Assembly: GCA_021826485.1 (NCBI GenBank)
Contig: JAKAZX010000002.1
Coordinates: 1-32,241, forward strand
From: Pseudomonadota bacterium
GTDB taxonomy: Bacteria > Pseudomonadota > Alphaproteobacteria > Acetobacterales > Acetobacteraceae
DNA: 32,241 nucleotides
Direction of reading: 5' to 3'
Shown: piece after piece, positions 1 through 9,211 of the stretch
Layout of the letters: every line of letters starts with the position of its first letter
Numbering within the stretch: position 1 is the stretch's first letter
The notes under the pieces: generated by a model
The model's input: only the letters and a program-made list of their open reading frames with translations
Told to the model about the DNA's origin: nothing
Database searches by the model: none
Made by a program: the position numbers and the translations under genes

Positions 1-1
1 C

Positions 2-982
2 AGCCGCGCCGCCGCCCGGGAACTGCCGCCCTCCGACGTGCTGGAGATCGCGCCCGACCGCGCCGCCGCGGCGGCCGCCTTCGGGCGGGCGCGCGCGGCC
101 GGCCGGACCGAGCTGGACGCGGCGGAGGCGGCGGCGGTGCTGGCCGCCGACGGCACCGCGCCGCCGCCGCCGCTGCCGCTGACGGTCGCCGACGATGCCG
201 TGTTCGGGCCGGTCATCACGCTCGGCGACGGCGCCGCGGCGCTGCACGACCTGCCGCCGCTCAATCTGCCGCTGGCCCGCGCCCTGGCGCGCCACGCCCT
301 CGGCCGGGCGGACGAGGCGCTGGCCGACCGGCTGGTGCGCGTCAGCCAGCTCGTCGTCGATGCGCCGGAGATCGCGGCACTCGATCTCACGAAGGGCGGC
401 GGCGTCGTGCTGCGCCTGCGGCCGGCCGGCACGGCGGCGCCGAAACTCGCCATCGCCCCCTACCCGGCCGAACTCGCCGCCCCGTTCACTGGCGGGGACG
501 AAACGTTCCTGATCCGGCCGATCCGGCCGGAGGATGCCGCCGCCCACGCGGCCTTCTTCGCCCGCCTGCCGCCGCAGGACGTGCGGTTCCGCTTCTTCAG
601 CGCCGTCCGCGAGCTGTCGCGCGAGCAGGTGGCCCGGCTGACCCAGGTGGATTACGACCGGGAGATCGCCTTCCTCGCGGTGCGGGAGGCCTCGGCCGAG
701 ACCGTCGGCGTCGCCCGGCTCGTCTGCGATGCCGCCGACGGCGCGGCGGAATTCGCCATCGTGGTGCAGCCGGACGTGAAGGGCCGCGGGCTTGCCGCGC
801 ATCTGATGCGCCGGCTGATCGGCTGGGCGCGCCAGCACGGCGTGACCGAGATCGTCGGGCAGGTGCTGGCGGACAATGCGCCGATGCTCGGCTTCGTGCG
901 CCATCTCGGCTTCACGCTGCACCGCGTGCCGGACGATGAGACGGTGGTGGAGGCGCGGCTGCCGATCGGCGCCGCCGGGTAG
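2..982 (+). CDS. C-terminal part of acyl-CoA synthetase (NDP-forming)/GNAT acetyltransferase fusion (Pat-like), truncated by the window start
   Basis: Frame is open from base 2 with no stop. ATP-grasp-like 'FGPVITLGDG..LPPLNLPLARAL..RVSQLVVDAPEIAALDL', then GNAT 'LIRPIRPEDAAAHAAFFARLPPQDVRFRFF...FAIVVQPDVKGRGLAAHLMRRLIGWA'. Confidence 0.85.
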   Translation, partial: SRAAARELPPSDVLEIAPDRAAAAAAFGRARAAGRTELDAAEAAAVLAADGTAPPPPLPLTVADDAVFGPVITLGDGAAALHDLPPLNLPLARALARHALGRADEALADRLVRVSQLVVDAPEIAALDLTKGGGVVLRLRPAGTAAPKLAIAPYPAELAAPFTGGDETFLIRPIRPEDAAAHAAFFARLPPQDVRFRFFSAVRELSREQVARLTQVDYDREIAFLAVREASAETVGVARLVCDAADGAAEFAIVVQPDVKGRGLAAHLMRRLIGWARQHGVTEIVGQVLADNAPMLGFVRHLGFTLHRVPDDETVVEARLPIGAAG

Positions 983-1021
983 CGCTCGACCGGCGCGGCC
1001 GGCCTGGGTTAGGGTCGCGTA

Positions 1022-1948
1022 ATGGCCTCCTCGCTCGCGGCACTGCCCGCCTTGCCCTCCGCCGCCGCCGCGCGACGCCGTGCCATCTGGTGCGTGCTGG
1101 GCGAAGGCTTCTGCTTCGCGATCGCCGCCGCCCTGATCAAATCGACGCGGCCGACCGCAATTCCGATCAGCGAAATGGTGGTGATCCGCAGCGTCGTGAT
1201 TTCGCTGGTCATGGCAGCCATGCTCGGCCGTGCGCCGGGCGGCTTTGCCGGGATGCTGCGCACGCGCCATCCGCTCGGCCATCTGGTGCGCACGGTGCTC
1301 GGCTTCTTCGCCATGCTCACTTCCTATCTCGGCTATCTGCGGCTGCCGCTGGCGACGGTGACGGCGCTGAACTTCGCCATGCCGATGTTCCTCACTGCCC
1401 TGTCGGTGCCGCTGCTGGGCGAGCGTGTCGGCTGGCGGCGCTGGCTTGCCGTGCTGGCCGGGTTCGCGGGCGTGCTGCTGATCGTGCGGCCGTGGCGGGA
1501 CAATGTGGGCGGCGCGCCGCTGTCCGTCGTCGGGCTGGTGCTCGGCGGCGTGTTCGCCTGGGCGCTGACCACCATCACCATCCGCCGCCTCGGCGCGGCC
1601 GGGGAGCGCAATGCGACCATCGTGCTGTGGTACGCGCTCGGCAGCCTGGTGATCTCGCTCGCGATCGCGCTGCCGGCCTGGGTGATGCCCAGCGCGCGCG
1701 AAGCGGCGCTGCTGATCGCCGCCGGGCTGGTGACCGCGGCGGCGCAATGGCTGATGACCGAGGGCTATCGCGGCGCCGAGGCAACCGCGGTGGCGCCGTT
1801 CGAATACGGCGCGATCGTGCATGCGACGCTGCTCGGCGCGCTGCTCTGGGGCGAATGGCCGGACCGCACCAGCATCGCCGGCATCGCCGTGCTGGTGGCC
1901 GCCGGCCTGTATATCTGGCAGCGCGAGACGCGAGTGCGGCGGACATGA
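1022..1948 (+). CDS. DMT superfamily (EamA-type) transporter
   Basis: 308 aa, multiple hydrophobic helices, EamA-like 'ALNFAMPMFLTALSVPLLGERVGWRRWLAVLAGFAGVLLIVRP'. Confidence 0.88.
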   Translation: MASSLAALPALPSAAAARRRAIWCVLGEGFCFAIAAALIKSTRPTAIPISEMVVIRSVVISLVMAAMLGRAPGGFAGMLRTRHPLGHLVRTVLGFFAMLTSYLGYLRLPLATVTALNFAMPMFLTALSVPLLGERVGWRRWLAVLAGFAGVLLIVRPWRDNVGGAPLSVVGLVLGGVFAWALTTITIRRLGAAGERNATIVLWYALGSLVISLAIALPAWVMPSAREAALLIAAGLVTAAAQWLMTEGYRGAEATAVAPFEYGAIVHATLLGALLWGEWPDRTSIAGIAVLVAAGLYIWQRETRVRRT

Positions 1949-4887
1949 CGGAGGATGTCGCCGGCACGCTGATCCACGAGCTGACATCGCCGCTGTTCGC
2001 CATCCCGCCGCCGCGCATCGACAATGCGGACATCATCCCGCCCGATGTCGCCCGGCGGTGCGGCGGCGCATGGCACCACGGCGCGTTTGCCGCGCGGCCG
2101 GTGACCTTCCGCCTGCTGCGCGACGTGCTGGTGGCGCAGGAGGGCCTGGTGTTCACCCGCGCGCTCGATCTGGTCGCCGCCAGCGTCACCGGACATGCGC
2201 CGGCGCTCGTGGCGCAGGGACGCGCCGACGTGGCCGCGGCGATCGCGCGCGGCGATGCGCCGGTGCTCGACGGCACGCTGATCCTCTGCAAGAAGCGCGG
2301 CGTCGGCAACTATGCCCACTGGCTGCTGGAAATGCTGCCCAAGGCGGCGCTGGCGCGGGACCATCTCGCGCTGCCCGACATGCGCTTTCTGGTGGCCGAT
2401 GTCGTCGGCCCGCTCGGCCGCGCGATGCGCGACAGCCTGGGCTGGCTCGGCATCGCGGAGGCCGCGATCGTGCCCACCGGCACCGCGCCGGTCCTGGTGC
2501 CGCGCCTCGTGCTGATCGACGGGCTGACCGAGCATGGCGGCTACATGTCGCCGCTGGCGGTGGATGCGGTGCGGCGGGCGGCGGCGGCCATCGCGCCAGC
2601 GGCGCCGCAGCCGCTCTATGTTCCGCGTCTGCGATCCGGACCGCGCATGTTCGCCGACGAAAGCGCGGTGATCGCCCGCGCCCGCGCCGCCGGGTTCGCG
2701 GCGTTCGATCCGGGGGACGTGCCGATCGCCGCCCAGGTCGCGGCGTTCGGCGCAGCGCCGCGCGTGGCGGGGGTGATGGGCGCCGGGCTTGCCAACATCG
2801 TGTTCGCCCCGCCGGGCTGCGAGGTCACCGTGTTCGCGCCCGCGGCGATGCCGGATACGTTCTTCTGGTTCATTGCCGGGCTGTGCGGCCTGCGCTACCG
2901 GGAAATCCGCTGCCTCGCGGCCGGCCCGCCGACCGGCATCGTGCCGTGGGATGCACCGCTGCAACCGCCGCCGCAGTTTGGGGAAGTGTTCGCGTCCATG
3001 CCGTCCGCGCCTCCCGTTCCGCAGGCGACGCTCAATCTGCCGTTCCGCGATGTCGTCGCGGATTTCGAAAGCCTGGGCGACAACTGCGAATTCGGGCTGG
3101 TGCAGCGCGCGGCGGGGCTGGAGCCGCTGGGCTTCTTCCGCTTCAACTTCGCCCACATGGCACCGCTGTTGCGCGCACTCGACAGCGATTTCGCCGATGC
3201 CGCCGATCCCGAGCGCGTCGAAATCTACGCCGAACCGCCGCCGAACCATGAATACATGGTGCGCATCCGCGGCTACGGCTTCCAGTACCATACCGAGCGG
3301 CGCGAGGGGGAGATCACGCCGCAGGCGCTGCATGCGCAGCAGGTCCGCGCGATCGGCCTGCTGGTGCGCAAGATGCTGGAGGATCTGCGCGCGGCCGAGA
3401 AGATCTTCGTGCGCAAGGGCGAGGATTCGACGCGGGTCGAGGACATCCGGCCGCTGCTGGCGGCGCTGCGCCGGCACGGGCCGGCCACGCTGCTGTGGGT
3501 TGCCGCCGCCGACGGCAGCGCACTGCCGGGCACGGTGGAAGTGCTGGAGCCGGGGCTGCTGAAGGGCCATATCAGCCGCTTCGCGCCCTACCACCGTGCC
3601 TATGACATTGCCGATGAGTGGGTGGACATCTGCTATGGCGCGCATCTGCTGTGGCGGGAACGGGCGCCGGCCGGCACCGTCATCCGTGGCGCCACCCGCA
3701 GCGTCGCGCCGGCGCGTCGCCCCGCATCCGGCCTGGCCGACGCCGCGCGGAACGCGCGGATGCGCCCGGACGCCGCGCCGCCGCCCCGGCCACCGGTGAC
3801 GGCACTGGCCGAGCTTGCGCCCACGCTCGACCCCCTCCCCGACGGCCGGCCGCGCATTGAGCCGCACCCGCTGCTGGCGGCGGAGACGCTCGATCTGCCG
3901 CCCTTCGCCTTCGGGCCGCTGGAGGCGCCGGCGGCGCAGGCGGAATCGGCCGCCGGCCGCATCGTCGCGCCCGCCCTGCCGGCCTGGATCCTGCGCGACG
4001 TCGAAGTGCATGGCAGCCACGGCGCCGTCACCCTGGACGCGACCGCCATCGCCGAGACCGTCCGCCATGTCGATCCCGGCCACCTGCCGCGCTTCGACCG
4101 GCCGCACGCGGCGACGCTGCCCGTCGCCTACCATCTGCTGCCGGGCGATCCGGACAGCTATTTCCTGTGGCTGACCGAAGCGCTGTTCCGCTTCGGTGCG
4201 GCGCAGTTCACCGCCCTCGGCTCCGTGCAGCAGGCGCCGGGCGGGCCGGTGCTGCTGGTGCCGGAACTCGACCGGTTCTGGAAATGGGAGACGCTGAACG
4301 ACTTCGTGCCCGGCGAGGTGCCACGCATCGCGCTGTCCGCCGCCGCCCGCTTGGTGGTGCAGCGGCTGTTCTACGTCCCCGGCCTGGATGCGGCTTCGGT
4401 TCCGCGGCGGGTGGTGCTGGCGGGGTTCGATGCGCTGGCGACGCGCTGCGGCCATCCGCCGGCCGCCCCGCCGGCGCGCTGGCGGCGCGTGTATCTTTGC
4501 CAGCCGGCCGGGGATTCGCCGCCGCTGCTGAACGAGGCCGCGATCATCGCGCAACTGGCCGAAGCCGGCTTCGTCGCCGTCACGCTCAGCGACCTGTCGA
4601 TCCCGTTGCAGGCGCGGCTGTTCGCCGAGGCGTCCCACATCATCGCGCCGCACGGGCCGGGGCTGGCGAATATCGGCTTCTGCGGCGCCGGCGCCGCGCT
4701 GTGCGAACTGCAATCCATCCGCCGGCCGCGCTGGCGCTACCGCCGCCTCGCCGCCCTGCGCGGGCTGCATTACGGCTGCCTGCTCGGTGCCCCGGCATTG
4801 CAGGCGGAGGCGCCGCATGCCGGCTTCTGCATCGCGCCGGACGCGCTGGCGGCGCTGCTGCGCGACCCGCGCTTCAGGCCGGCCTGA
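1945..4887 (+). CDS. Large protein with two GT61/DUF563-like glycosyltransferase domains flanking a 'SLGDNCEFG' (DUF1796-like) domain
   Basis: Start ATG overlaps the EamA stop (ATGA at 1945-1948). 'NYAHWLLEMLPKAAL...VMGAGLANIVFAPPG' (N-terminal GT61-like), 'FESLGDNCEFGLVQRAAGLEPLGFFRFN' (middle), 'SYFLWLTEALFRFG...IIAPHGPGLANIGFCGAGAALCEL' (C-terminal GT61-like). Confidence 0.8.
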   Translation: MTEDVAGTLIHELTSPLFAIPPPRIDNADIIPPDVARRCGGAWHHGAFAARPVTFRLLRDVLVAQEGLVFTRALDLVAASVTGHAPALVAQGRADVAAAIARGDAPVLDGTLILCKKRGVGNYAHWLLEMLPKAALARDHLALPDMRFLVADVVGPLGRAMRDSLGWLGIAEAAIVPTGTAPVLVPRLVLIDGLTEHGGYMSPLAVDAVRRAAAAIAPAAPQPLYVPRLRSGPRMFADESAVIARARAAGFAAFDPGDVPIAAQVAAFGAAPRVAGVMGAGLANIVFAPPGCEVTVFAPAAMPDTFFWFIAGLCGLRYREIRCLAAGPPTGIVPWDAPLQPPPQFGEVFASMPSAPPVPQATLNLPFRDVVADFESLGDNCEFGLVQRAAGLEPLGFFRFNFAHMAPLLRALDSDFADAADPERVEIYAEPPPNHEYMVRIRGYGFQYHTERREGEITPQALHAQQVRAIGLLVRKMLEDLRAAEKIFVRKGEDSTRVEDIRPLLAALRRHGPATLLWVAAADGSALPGTVEVLEPGLLKGHISRFAPYHRAYDIADEWVDICYGAHLLWRERAPAGTVIRGATRSVAPARRPASGLADAARNARMRPDAAPPPRPPVTALAELAPTLDPLPDGRPRIEPHPLLAAETLDLPPFAFGPLEAPAAQAESAAGRIVAPALPAWILRDVEVHGSHGAVTLDATAIAETVRHVDPGHLPRFDRPHAATLPVAYHLLPGDPDSYFLWLTEALFRFGAAQFTALGSVQQAPGGPVLLVPELDRFWKWETLNDFVPGEVPRIALSAAARLVVQRLFYVPGLDAASVPRRVVLAGFDALATRCGHPPAAPPARWRRVYLCQPAGDSPPLLNEAAIIAQLAEAGFVAVTLSDLSIPLQARLFAEASHIIAPHGPGLANIGFCGAGAALCELQSIRRPRWRYRRLAALRGLHYGCLLGAPALQAEAPHAGFCIAPDALAALLRDPRFRPA

Positions 4888-6328
4888 AACCCAGGCTGGC
4901 GGCGTGCCGCGGCACCGCGGCCGCCAGCGTCGAACGGCCGGCGAGCGTGCGGGTGCGCAGCGCCGCCATCGCCTCGGCCGCGTCGGCCAGCGCCGCCGCC
5001 TCGTCGAACGCCAGGATGCGGCCGTCGCGCAGCACCCAGGCGCCATCGACCATCGCGGCGGTGACGTGTTCCGGCCCGGCATGCTGCACCAGCGCGTCCG
5101 CGCTGGCATCGAAGGCGAGCGTGGCCGCCGCGCCCCGCCGCACCAGCACGAGGTCGGCAAGCTGCCCCGGCGCGATCCGCCCCAGCTCCCCGGCGCGATC
5201 GAGCACGCCGGCGCCATTGCGCGTCGCCATCGCCAGCGCCTCCGCGCCGTGCGGCCAGGTGCGATGGTCGGCATCGGCGACGCGCGGCAGCATCATCGCC
5301 AGCCGCATCGTCGCGAAATGGTCGTGCCGGCCGCCGGTGTTCGACGAATCGGTGCCGAGCGCGACCGGCAGGCCGGCGTCGCGCGACTCGGCCAGCGGCA
5401 GGATGCCGCTGCCCAGCATCAGGTTGCTCGCCGGATTGTGGACCAGCGTGACGCCGTGCGCCGCCAGCACCTCCCGCTCGGCGCGGGAGAGCCAGATGCC
5501 GTGCGCGACCGACAGATTGCCGTCCAGCAGCCCCTCCTGCGCCATCGCCGCGACCAGACCGCCGGGATACAGCCGCGCGCCGATCTCCGCCTGCGCGCGC
5601 GTCTCCATCAGGTGCGTGTGCACGGCCACCCCGTGGCGATCCCGCAACTCGCGCCACAGCGCCCAGGCCCGGGCGGAGCAGCGCTGCGGTGCGTTCGGGC
5701 CGAGCAGCACGCGCACCCGGCCGGACCCGCCCGCCGCGCGGGCCGCCATTTCGGCGAAGCGCACCGCATAGGCGTCCGGGTCCAGCACCGGCGCGCCGCC
5801 GGCAATGCCGGCCACGTCGGGCGGCAGATGCACGCCCAGCAGCGTCTCATCGCCGGTATCGTGCAGGAACGGCGCATAGCCGACGCGCAGGCCGCTCGCC
5901 TCGTGCGCCGCGATCGCCGCATCCGCCAGATGCTGCATCGGCGAATGGTCGATCCAGCCGGTGATGCCGGCGCGGATGCGTTCCGCTGCCCCCAGCAGCA
6001 CCGCCGCGCGCAGCGTCGCCGCGGTGAAGGCGCGGCCGTACAGCACCGTGAACAGCGCCCACAGTTCCAGCGGCATCGCATTCTCGGTGCCGCGCAGCAG
6101 GGTCGCGTAGCCGTGCGCATGTGCGTCGATCAGGCCGGGGATCAGCCAGTGGCCGCGCCCGTCCTCGATCCGCGTCGCCCGCGCGCGCAGCGCCGCACGG
6201 TCGTCCACGCGCGTCGCCACCGCGGCGATGCGGCGCCCCTGCACCAGCACGCTCGCCTCGGCGAAACGGCCGCCGGGCGGCGGCTCATCCAGCAGCGCAA
6301 AGGCGCCATCGATCACGAGTTCCGTCAC
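4874..6328 (-). CDS. Amidohydrolase, TRZ/ATZ (8-oxoguanine deaminase / hydroxyatrazine hydrolase-like) family
   Basis: 'LIPGLIDAHAHGYATLLRG', 'VAVHTHLMETRAQAEIGARLYPGG', 'VTLVHNPASNLMLGSGILPL', 'ALGTDSSNTGGRHD'. GTG start overlaps the LysR stop. 3' end overlaps the convergent GT61 gene by 14 bp. Confidence 0.87.
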   Translation of the reverse strand: MTELVIDGAFALLDEPPPGGRFAEASVLVQGRRIAAVATRVDDRAALRARATRIEDGRGHWLIPGLIDAHAHGYATLLRGTENAMPLELWALFTVLYGRAFTAATLRAAVLLGAAERIRAGITGWIDHSPMQHLADAAIAAHEASGLRVGYAPFLHDTGDETLLGVHLPPDVAGIAGGAPVLDPDAYAVRFAEMAARAAGGSGRVRVLLGPNAPQRCSARAWALWRELRDRHGVAVHTHLMETRAQAEIGARLYPGGLVAAMAQEGLLDGNLSVAHGIWLSRAEREVLAAHGVTLVHNPASNLMLGSGILPLAESRDAGLPVALGTDSSNTGGRHDHFATMRLAMMLPRVADADHRTWPHGAEALAMATRNGAGVLDRAGELGRIAPGQLADLVLVRRGAAATLAFDASADALVQHAGPEHVTAAMVDGAWVLRDGRILAFDEAAALADAAEAMAALRTRTLAGRSTLAAAVPRHAASLGFRPA

Positions 6329-7224
6329 TTCGCGCGTTCCAATTCCGGCAGACTGGTTTTCAACGTGTCCAGGAGGGCGCTGGCCGCCGGCAGCAGCGTG
6401 CGCCGCGCCGGCGCATAGAGGCCGAGCTTCAGCGCATTCAGCTTCGGTGATTCAAGGCGCAGCCACTGCAACTGGCCCTCCGCGATCTCGCGGCGGAAGC
6501 CCATGCGGGTGAAGAAGGCGACGCCCATGCCGGCCTGCACAGAGCGGCCGAGCATCGCCAGCGAATTGGACAACAGCCGCCGGCTGGCGCCGGCGCAGAA
6601 CGCGGCGAAATCGGGGTCGATCTCGGCCGGCAGCGTCTCGTGCTGCAACAGCACCGGCCGCCCGGCGAGGGCGGCGAAGGTCACCGGCTGCACCCGCCGC
6701 AGCGGATCGTTATGGGCGGTCAGCAGGCCGATCGGCGTCGAGACCGCGGCGACCAGCTTCACCGCGGGGCTCGCGGGGGCGACGAAGGTGAGGCCGAGTT
6801 CCGCCTCCCCGGCGACGATTTCCTGGAACACCGCGGTCGGTGCTGCGGTCTGCACGGAATAGCTGACGGCGCCGTGGTTGGTCGCGAAGCGCGCCAGCAC
6901 GCGCGGCAGGAAATCCACCAGCAGGCTGTCCAGCGCGACGATCCGCACATGCCCGCTGCGCAGCCCGCGCAGCCCGTCCAGCTCCGCCAGCAGCCGTTCG
7001 TAGCTGCCGAGCGTGTCGCCGACATGGCGCAGCAGCAGCGCGCCGGCCGGGGTCGGCCGCACGCCCTGCGGCAGCCGGTCGAACAGCCGCACGCCGAGCT
7101 GCGCCTCCAGCGCCAGCAACTGCCGGTTCACCGCGGTCGAGGCGACGTTGAGCCGCAGCGCCGCGCGACGGATGGAGCCGCTGCGCCCGATCTCCCGCAC
7201 ATAGCGCAGGACGGTCGCGTGCAT
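6325..7224 (-). CDS. LysR family transcriptional regulator
   Basis: N-terminal HTH 'MHATVLRYVREIGRSGSIRRAALRLNVASTAVNRQLLALEAQLGVRLFDRLPQGVRPTPAGALLLRH' and substrate-binding-like C-terminus. Confidence 0.9.
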   Translation of the reverse strand: MHATVLRYVREIGRSGSIRRAALRLNVASTAVNRQLLALEAQLGVRLFDRLPQGVRPTPAGALLLRHVGDTLGSYERLLAELDGLRGLRSGHVRIVALDSLLVDFLPRVLARFATNHGAVSYSVQTAAPTAVFQEIVAGEAELGLTFVAPASPAVKLVAAVSTPIGLLTAHNDPLRRVQPVTFAALAGRPVLLQHETLPAEIDPDFAAFCAGASRRLLSNSLAMLGRSVQAGMGVAFFTRMGFRREIAEGQLQWLRLESPKLNALKLGLYAPARRTLLPAASALLDTLKTSLPELERAK

Positions 7225-7997
7225 CAGCGCCCGGACCAGACCGGGGCGCGCTTCTCGCGGAAGGCGCGCACGCCTTCCTCCCCGTCCGCCGATTGCAGGC
7301 ATTCGATCAGCGCCGGCAGCCGCATCGCCTGCGCCGCGGCCGGCGCAAGCTCCGCGGTGCGCCGCACCGTCTGCTTGATGGCGCGCAGCGATAGCGGCGC
7401 GCAGGCGAGGATGTCGGCGAGCCAGCGATCGACCGCGGCATCCAGTTCGGCGCGCGGCACCACCTCGTTCACCAGCCCCATCGCCCGCGCCTCCGCCGCC
7501 GCAATGCGCCGGCCGGTCAGCAGCATGCCCATCGCCTGCCGGTGCGGCACCTGCCGCTGCAGCAGGACCATGCCGCCATCCAGCGGCAGCCGGCCGACGC
7601 GCGGTTCCGGCAGGCCGAAGCTCGCGGTCTCGGCGGCGATCACCAGGTCGCAGCCCAGCACCATCTCGAACCCGCCGCCCAGCGCATGGCCGTTGACGCG
7701 CGCGATCACCGGGATGTCGAGCGTGCTGCGCAGCGCGATGCCGCCGAACCCCGCCGGCCGCGCCGCCGCCCAGTATTCCAGGCCGGAGCGGCCGACCGAT
7801 TTCATGTCCGCCCCGGTGCAGAAGGCCCGCTCCCCCGCGCCGGTCAGCACCACCGCGCGCACGTCCCGATCCGCCTCCAGAAGCTGCCAGATCGCTTCCA
7901 GCTCGGCCTCCGCCGCCGCATCCAGCGCGTTCAGCACCTCCGGCCGGTCGATGGTGACGCGCGCGACATGCCCGGCAATGTCCAGCCGGACGGTCAT
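7224..7997 (-). CDS. Enoyl-CoA hydratase/isomerase family protein
   Basis: 'VARVTIDRPEVLNALDAAAEAELEAIW...AFCTGADMK...IARVNGHALGGGFEMVLGCDLVIAAETASFGLPEPRVG'. Confidence 0.93.
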   Translation of the reverse strand: MTVRLDIAGHVARVTIDRPEVLNALDAAAEAELEAIWQLLEADRDVRAVVLTGAGERAFCTGADMKSVGRSGLEYWAAARPAGFGGIALRSTLDIPVIARVNGHALGGGFEMVLGCDLVIAAETASFGLPEPRVGRLPLDGGMVLLQRQVPHRQAMGMLLTGRRIAAAEARAMGLVNEVVPRAELDAAVDRWLADILACAPLSLRAIKQTVRRTAELAPAAAQAMRLPALIECLQSADGEEGVRAFREKRAPVWSGR

Positions 7998-9211
7998 GCC
8001 ACCACCCCGTCGGCGCGCAGGCCGGCAATCGCCTCCATCGTGTAGCCGTGCTGCTCCAGGATCGCCGCACCATCCGCACCCAGCGCCGGCGGCGGATAGC
8101 GCAGCGCGGTCTCGCCGGCCGACAGATGCACCGGCGAGCCGACCAGCCCAAGCGAATCGCCGCGCATCACCATGTGGTTCACCGTCGCCTGTTCGTCCTC
8201 CAGCGCCTCGCCCAGCGTGCGCACCGGCGCGCACAGCAGGTCGCGCGCCTCCAGCCGCTCCAGCCAGTGCGCGGTGCTGGCGGTGGCGATGCGGGCGCGC
8301 AGGATGTCGTGCAGCGCGGCGCGGTGCTGGCGCGCCACGTCCAGGCTGGCGAAGCGCGGATCGGCGGACAGGTCCTCCAGCCCCAGCGCGAGGCAGATTT
8401 CGCGCAGCGGATTGGCCTTGAACGCGCCGACGATCACCACCGCGCCGTCGGTGGTGGCGAACGCGCCGGTGAACGGCATCGCGCCCCAGGAAAACTCGCG
8501 CTGGCGCATCAGCCACATCGCCGCTTCCTGCATCTGCATCGCCAGCATACTGTCGTACAGCGAGACTTCGACGCATTGCCCGCGCCCGGTGCGCTCGCGT
8601 TGCAGCAGCGCAACCAGGATGCCCTGCACCAGATGCATCCCCGCCGAGTAGTCGGCAAGTGCTGTGGGGTAGATGGTCAGCGGCTCCGACGGGTCGCATT
8701 TGCGCGCCATCACGCCGCTCATCGCCTGCGCCAGGATGTCCTGCCCGCCCTTGTGCGCATAGGGTCCGGCGGTGCCGAACCCGGTGCCGAAGGCGAAGAT
8801 GATGCGCGGGTTGATCGCCGACAGTGTGTCGTAGCCGAGGCCCATGCGCTCCATCACGCCGGCGCGGAAATTGTTGACCACGACATCGGCGCTTTCCACC
8901 AGCCGGCGCGCGATCGCCAGCCCCGCCTTGGCCTTCAGGTCCAGCGCGATGCTGCGCTTGTTGCGGTTGAGGCTGCAGAACACCGGATTGAGCGGCCCCG
9001 CCGGATCGTCGATCGAGGTGCGCGATAGGTCGCCGGCGCCGATGCGCTCGATCTTGATGACATCGGCGCCCCAGTCGCCGAGCATCTGCGTGCAGCAGGG
9101 GCCGAGCATGACCTGGGTGAAGTCGATCACCCGCACGCCGGCCAGCGGCAGTGCCGTCTTTTGCGTCAACGCCTCGCTCCTTCCGTTCACCGGCGCATCC
9201 GGCGGGCTCAT
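7994..9211 (-). CDS. Family III CoA-transferase (CaiB/BaiF)
   Basis: 'LPLAGVRVIDFTQVMLGPCCTQMLGDWGADVIKIERIGAGD', 'NRNKRSIALDLKAKAGLAIARRLVESADVVVNNFRAGVMERMGLGYDTL'. Confidence 0.94.
   Translation of the reverse strand: MSPPDAPVNGRSEALTQKTALPLAGVRVIDFTQVMLGPCCTQMLGDWGADVIKIERIGAGDLSRTSIDDPAGPLNPVFCSLNRNKRSIALDLKAKAGLAIARRLVESADVVVNNFRAGVMERMGLGYDTLSAINPRIIFAFGTGFGTAGPYAHKGGQDILAQAMSGVMARKCDPSEPLTIYPTALADYSAGMHLVQGILVALLQRERTGRGQCVEVSLYDSMLAMQMQEAAMWLMRQREFSWGAMPFTGAFATTDGAVVIVGAFKANPLREICLALGLEDLSADPRFASLDVARQHRAALHDILRARIATASTAHWLERLEARDLLCAPVRTLGEALEDEQATVNHMVMRGDSLGLVGSPVHLSAGETALRYPPPALGADGAAILEQHGYTMEAIAGLRADGVVA

Noticed and set aside
1765-5274. 1169-aa - strand ORF opposite the EamA and GT61 genes
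   Set aside because: Low-complexity Arg-rich translation, no recognisable family; the + strand genes explain the region.
4787-6418. 543-aa + strand ORF antisense to amidohydrolase
   Set aside because: Shadow ORF; minus-strand amidohydrolase motifs are convincing.
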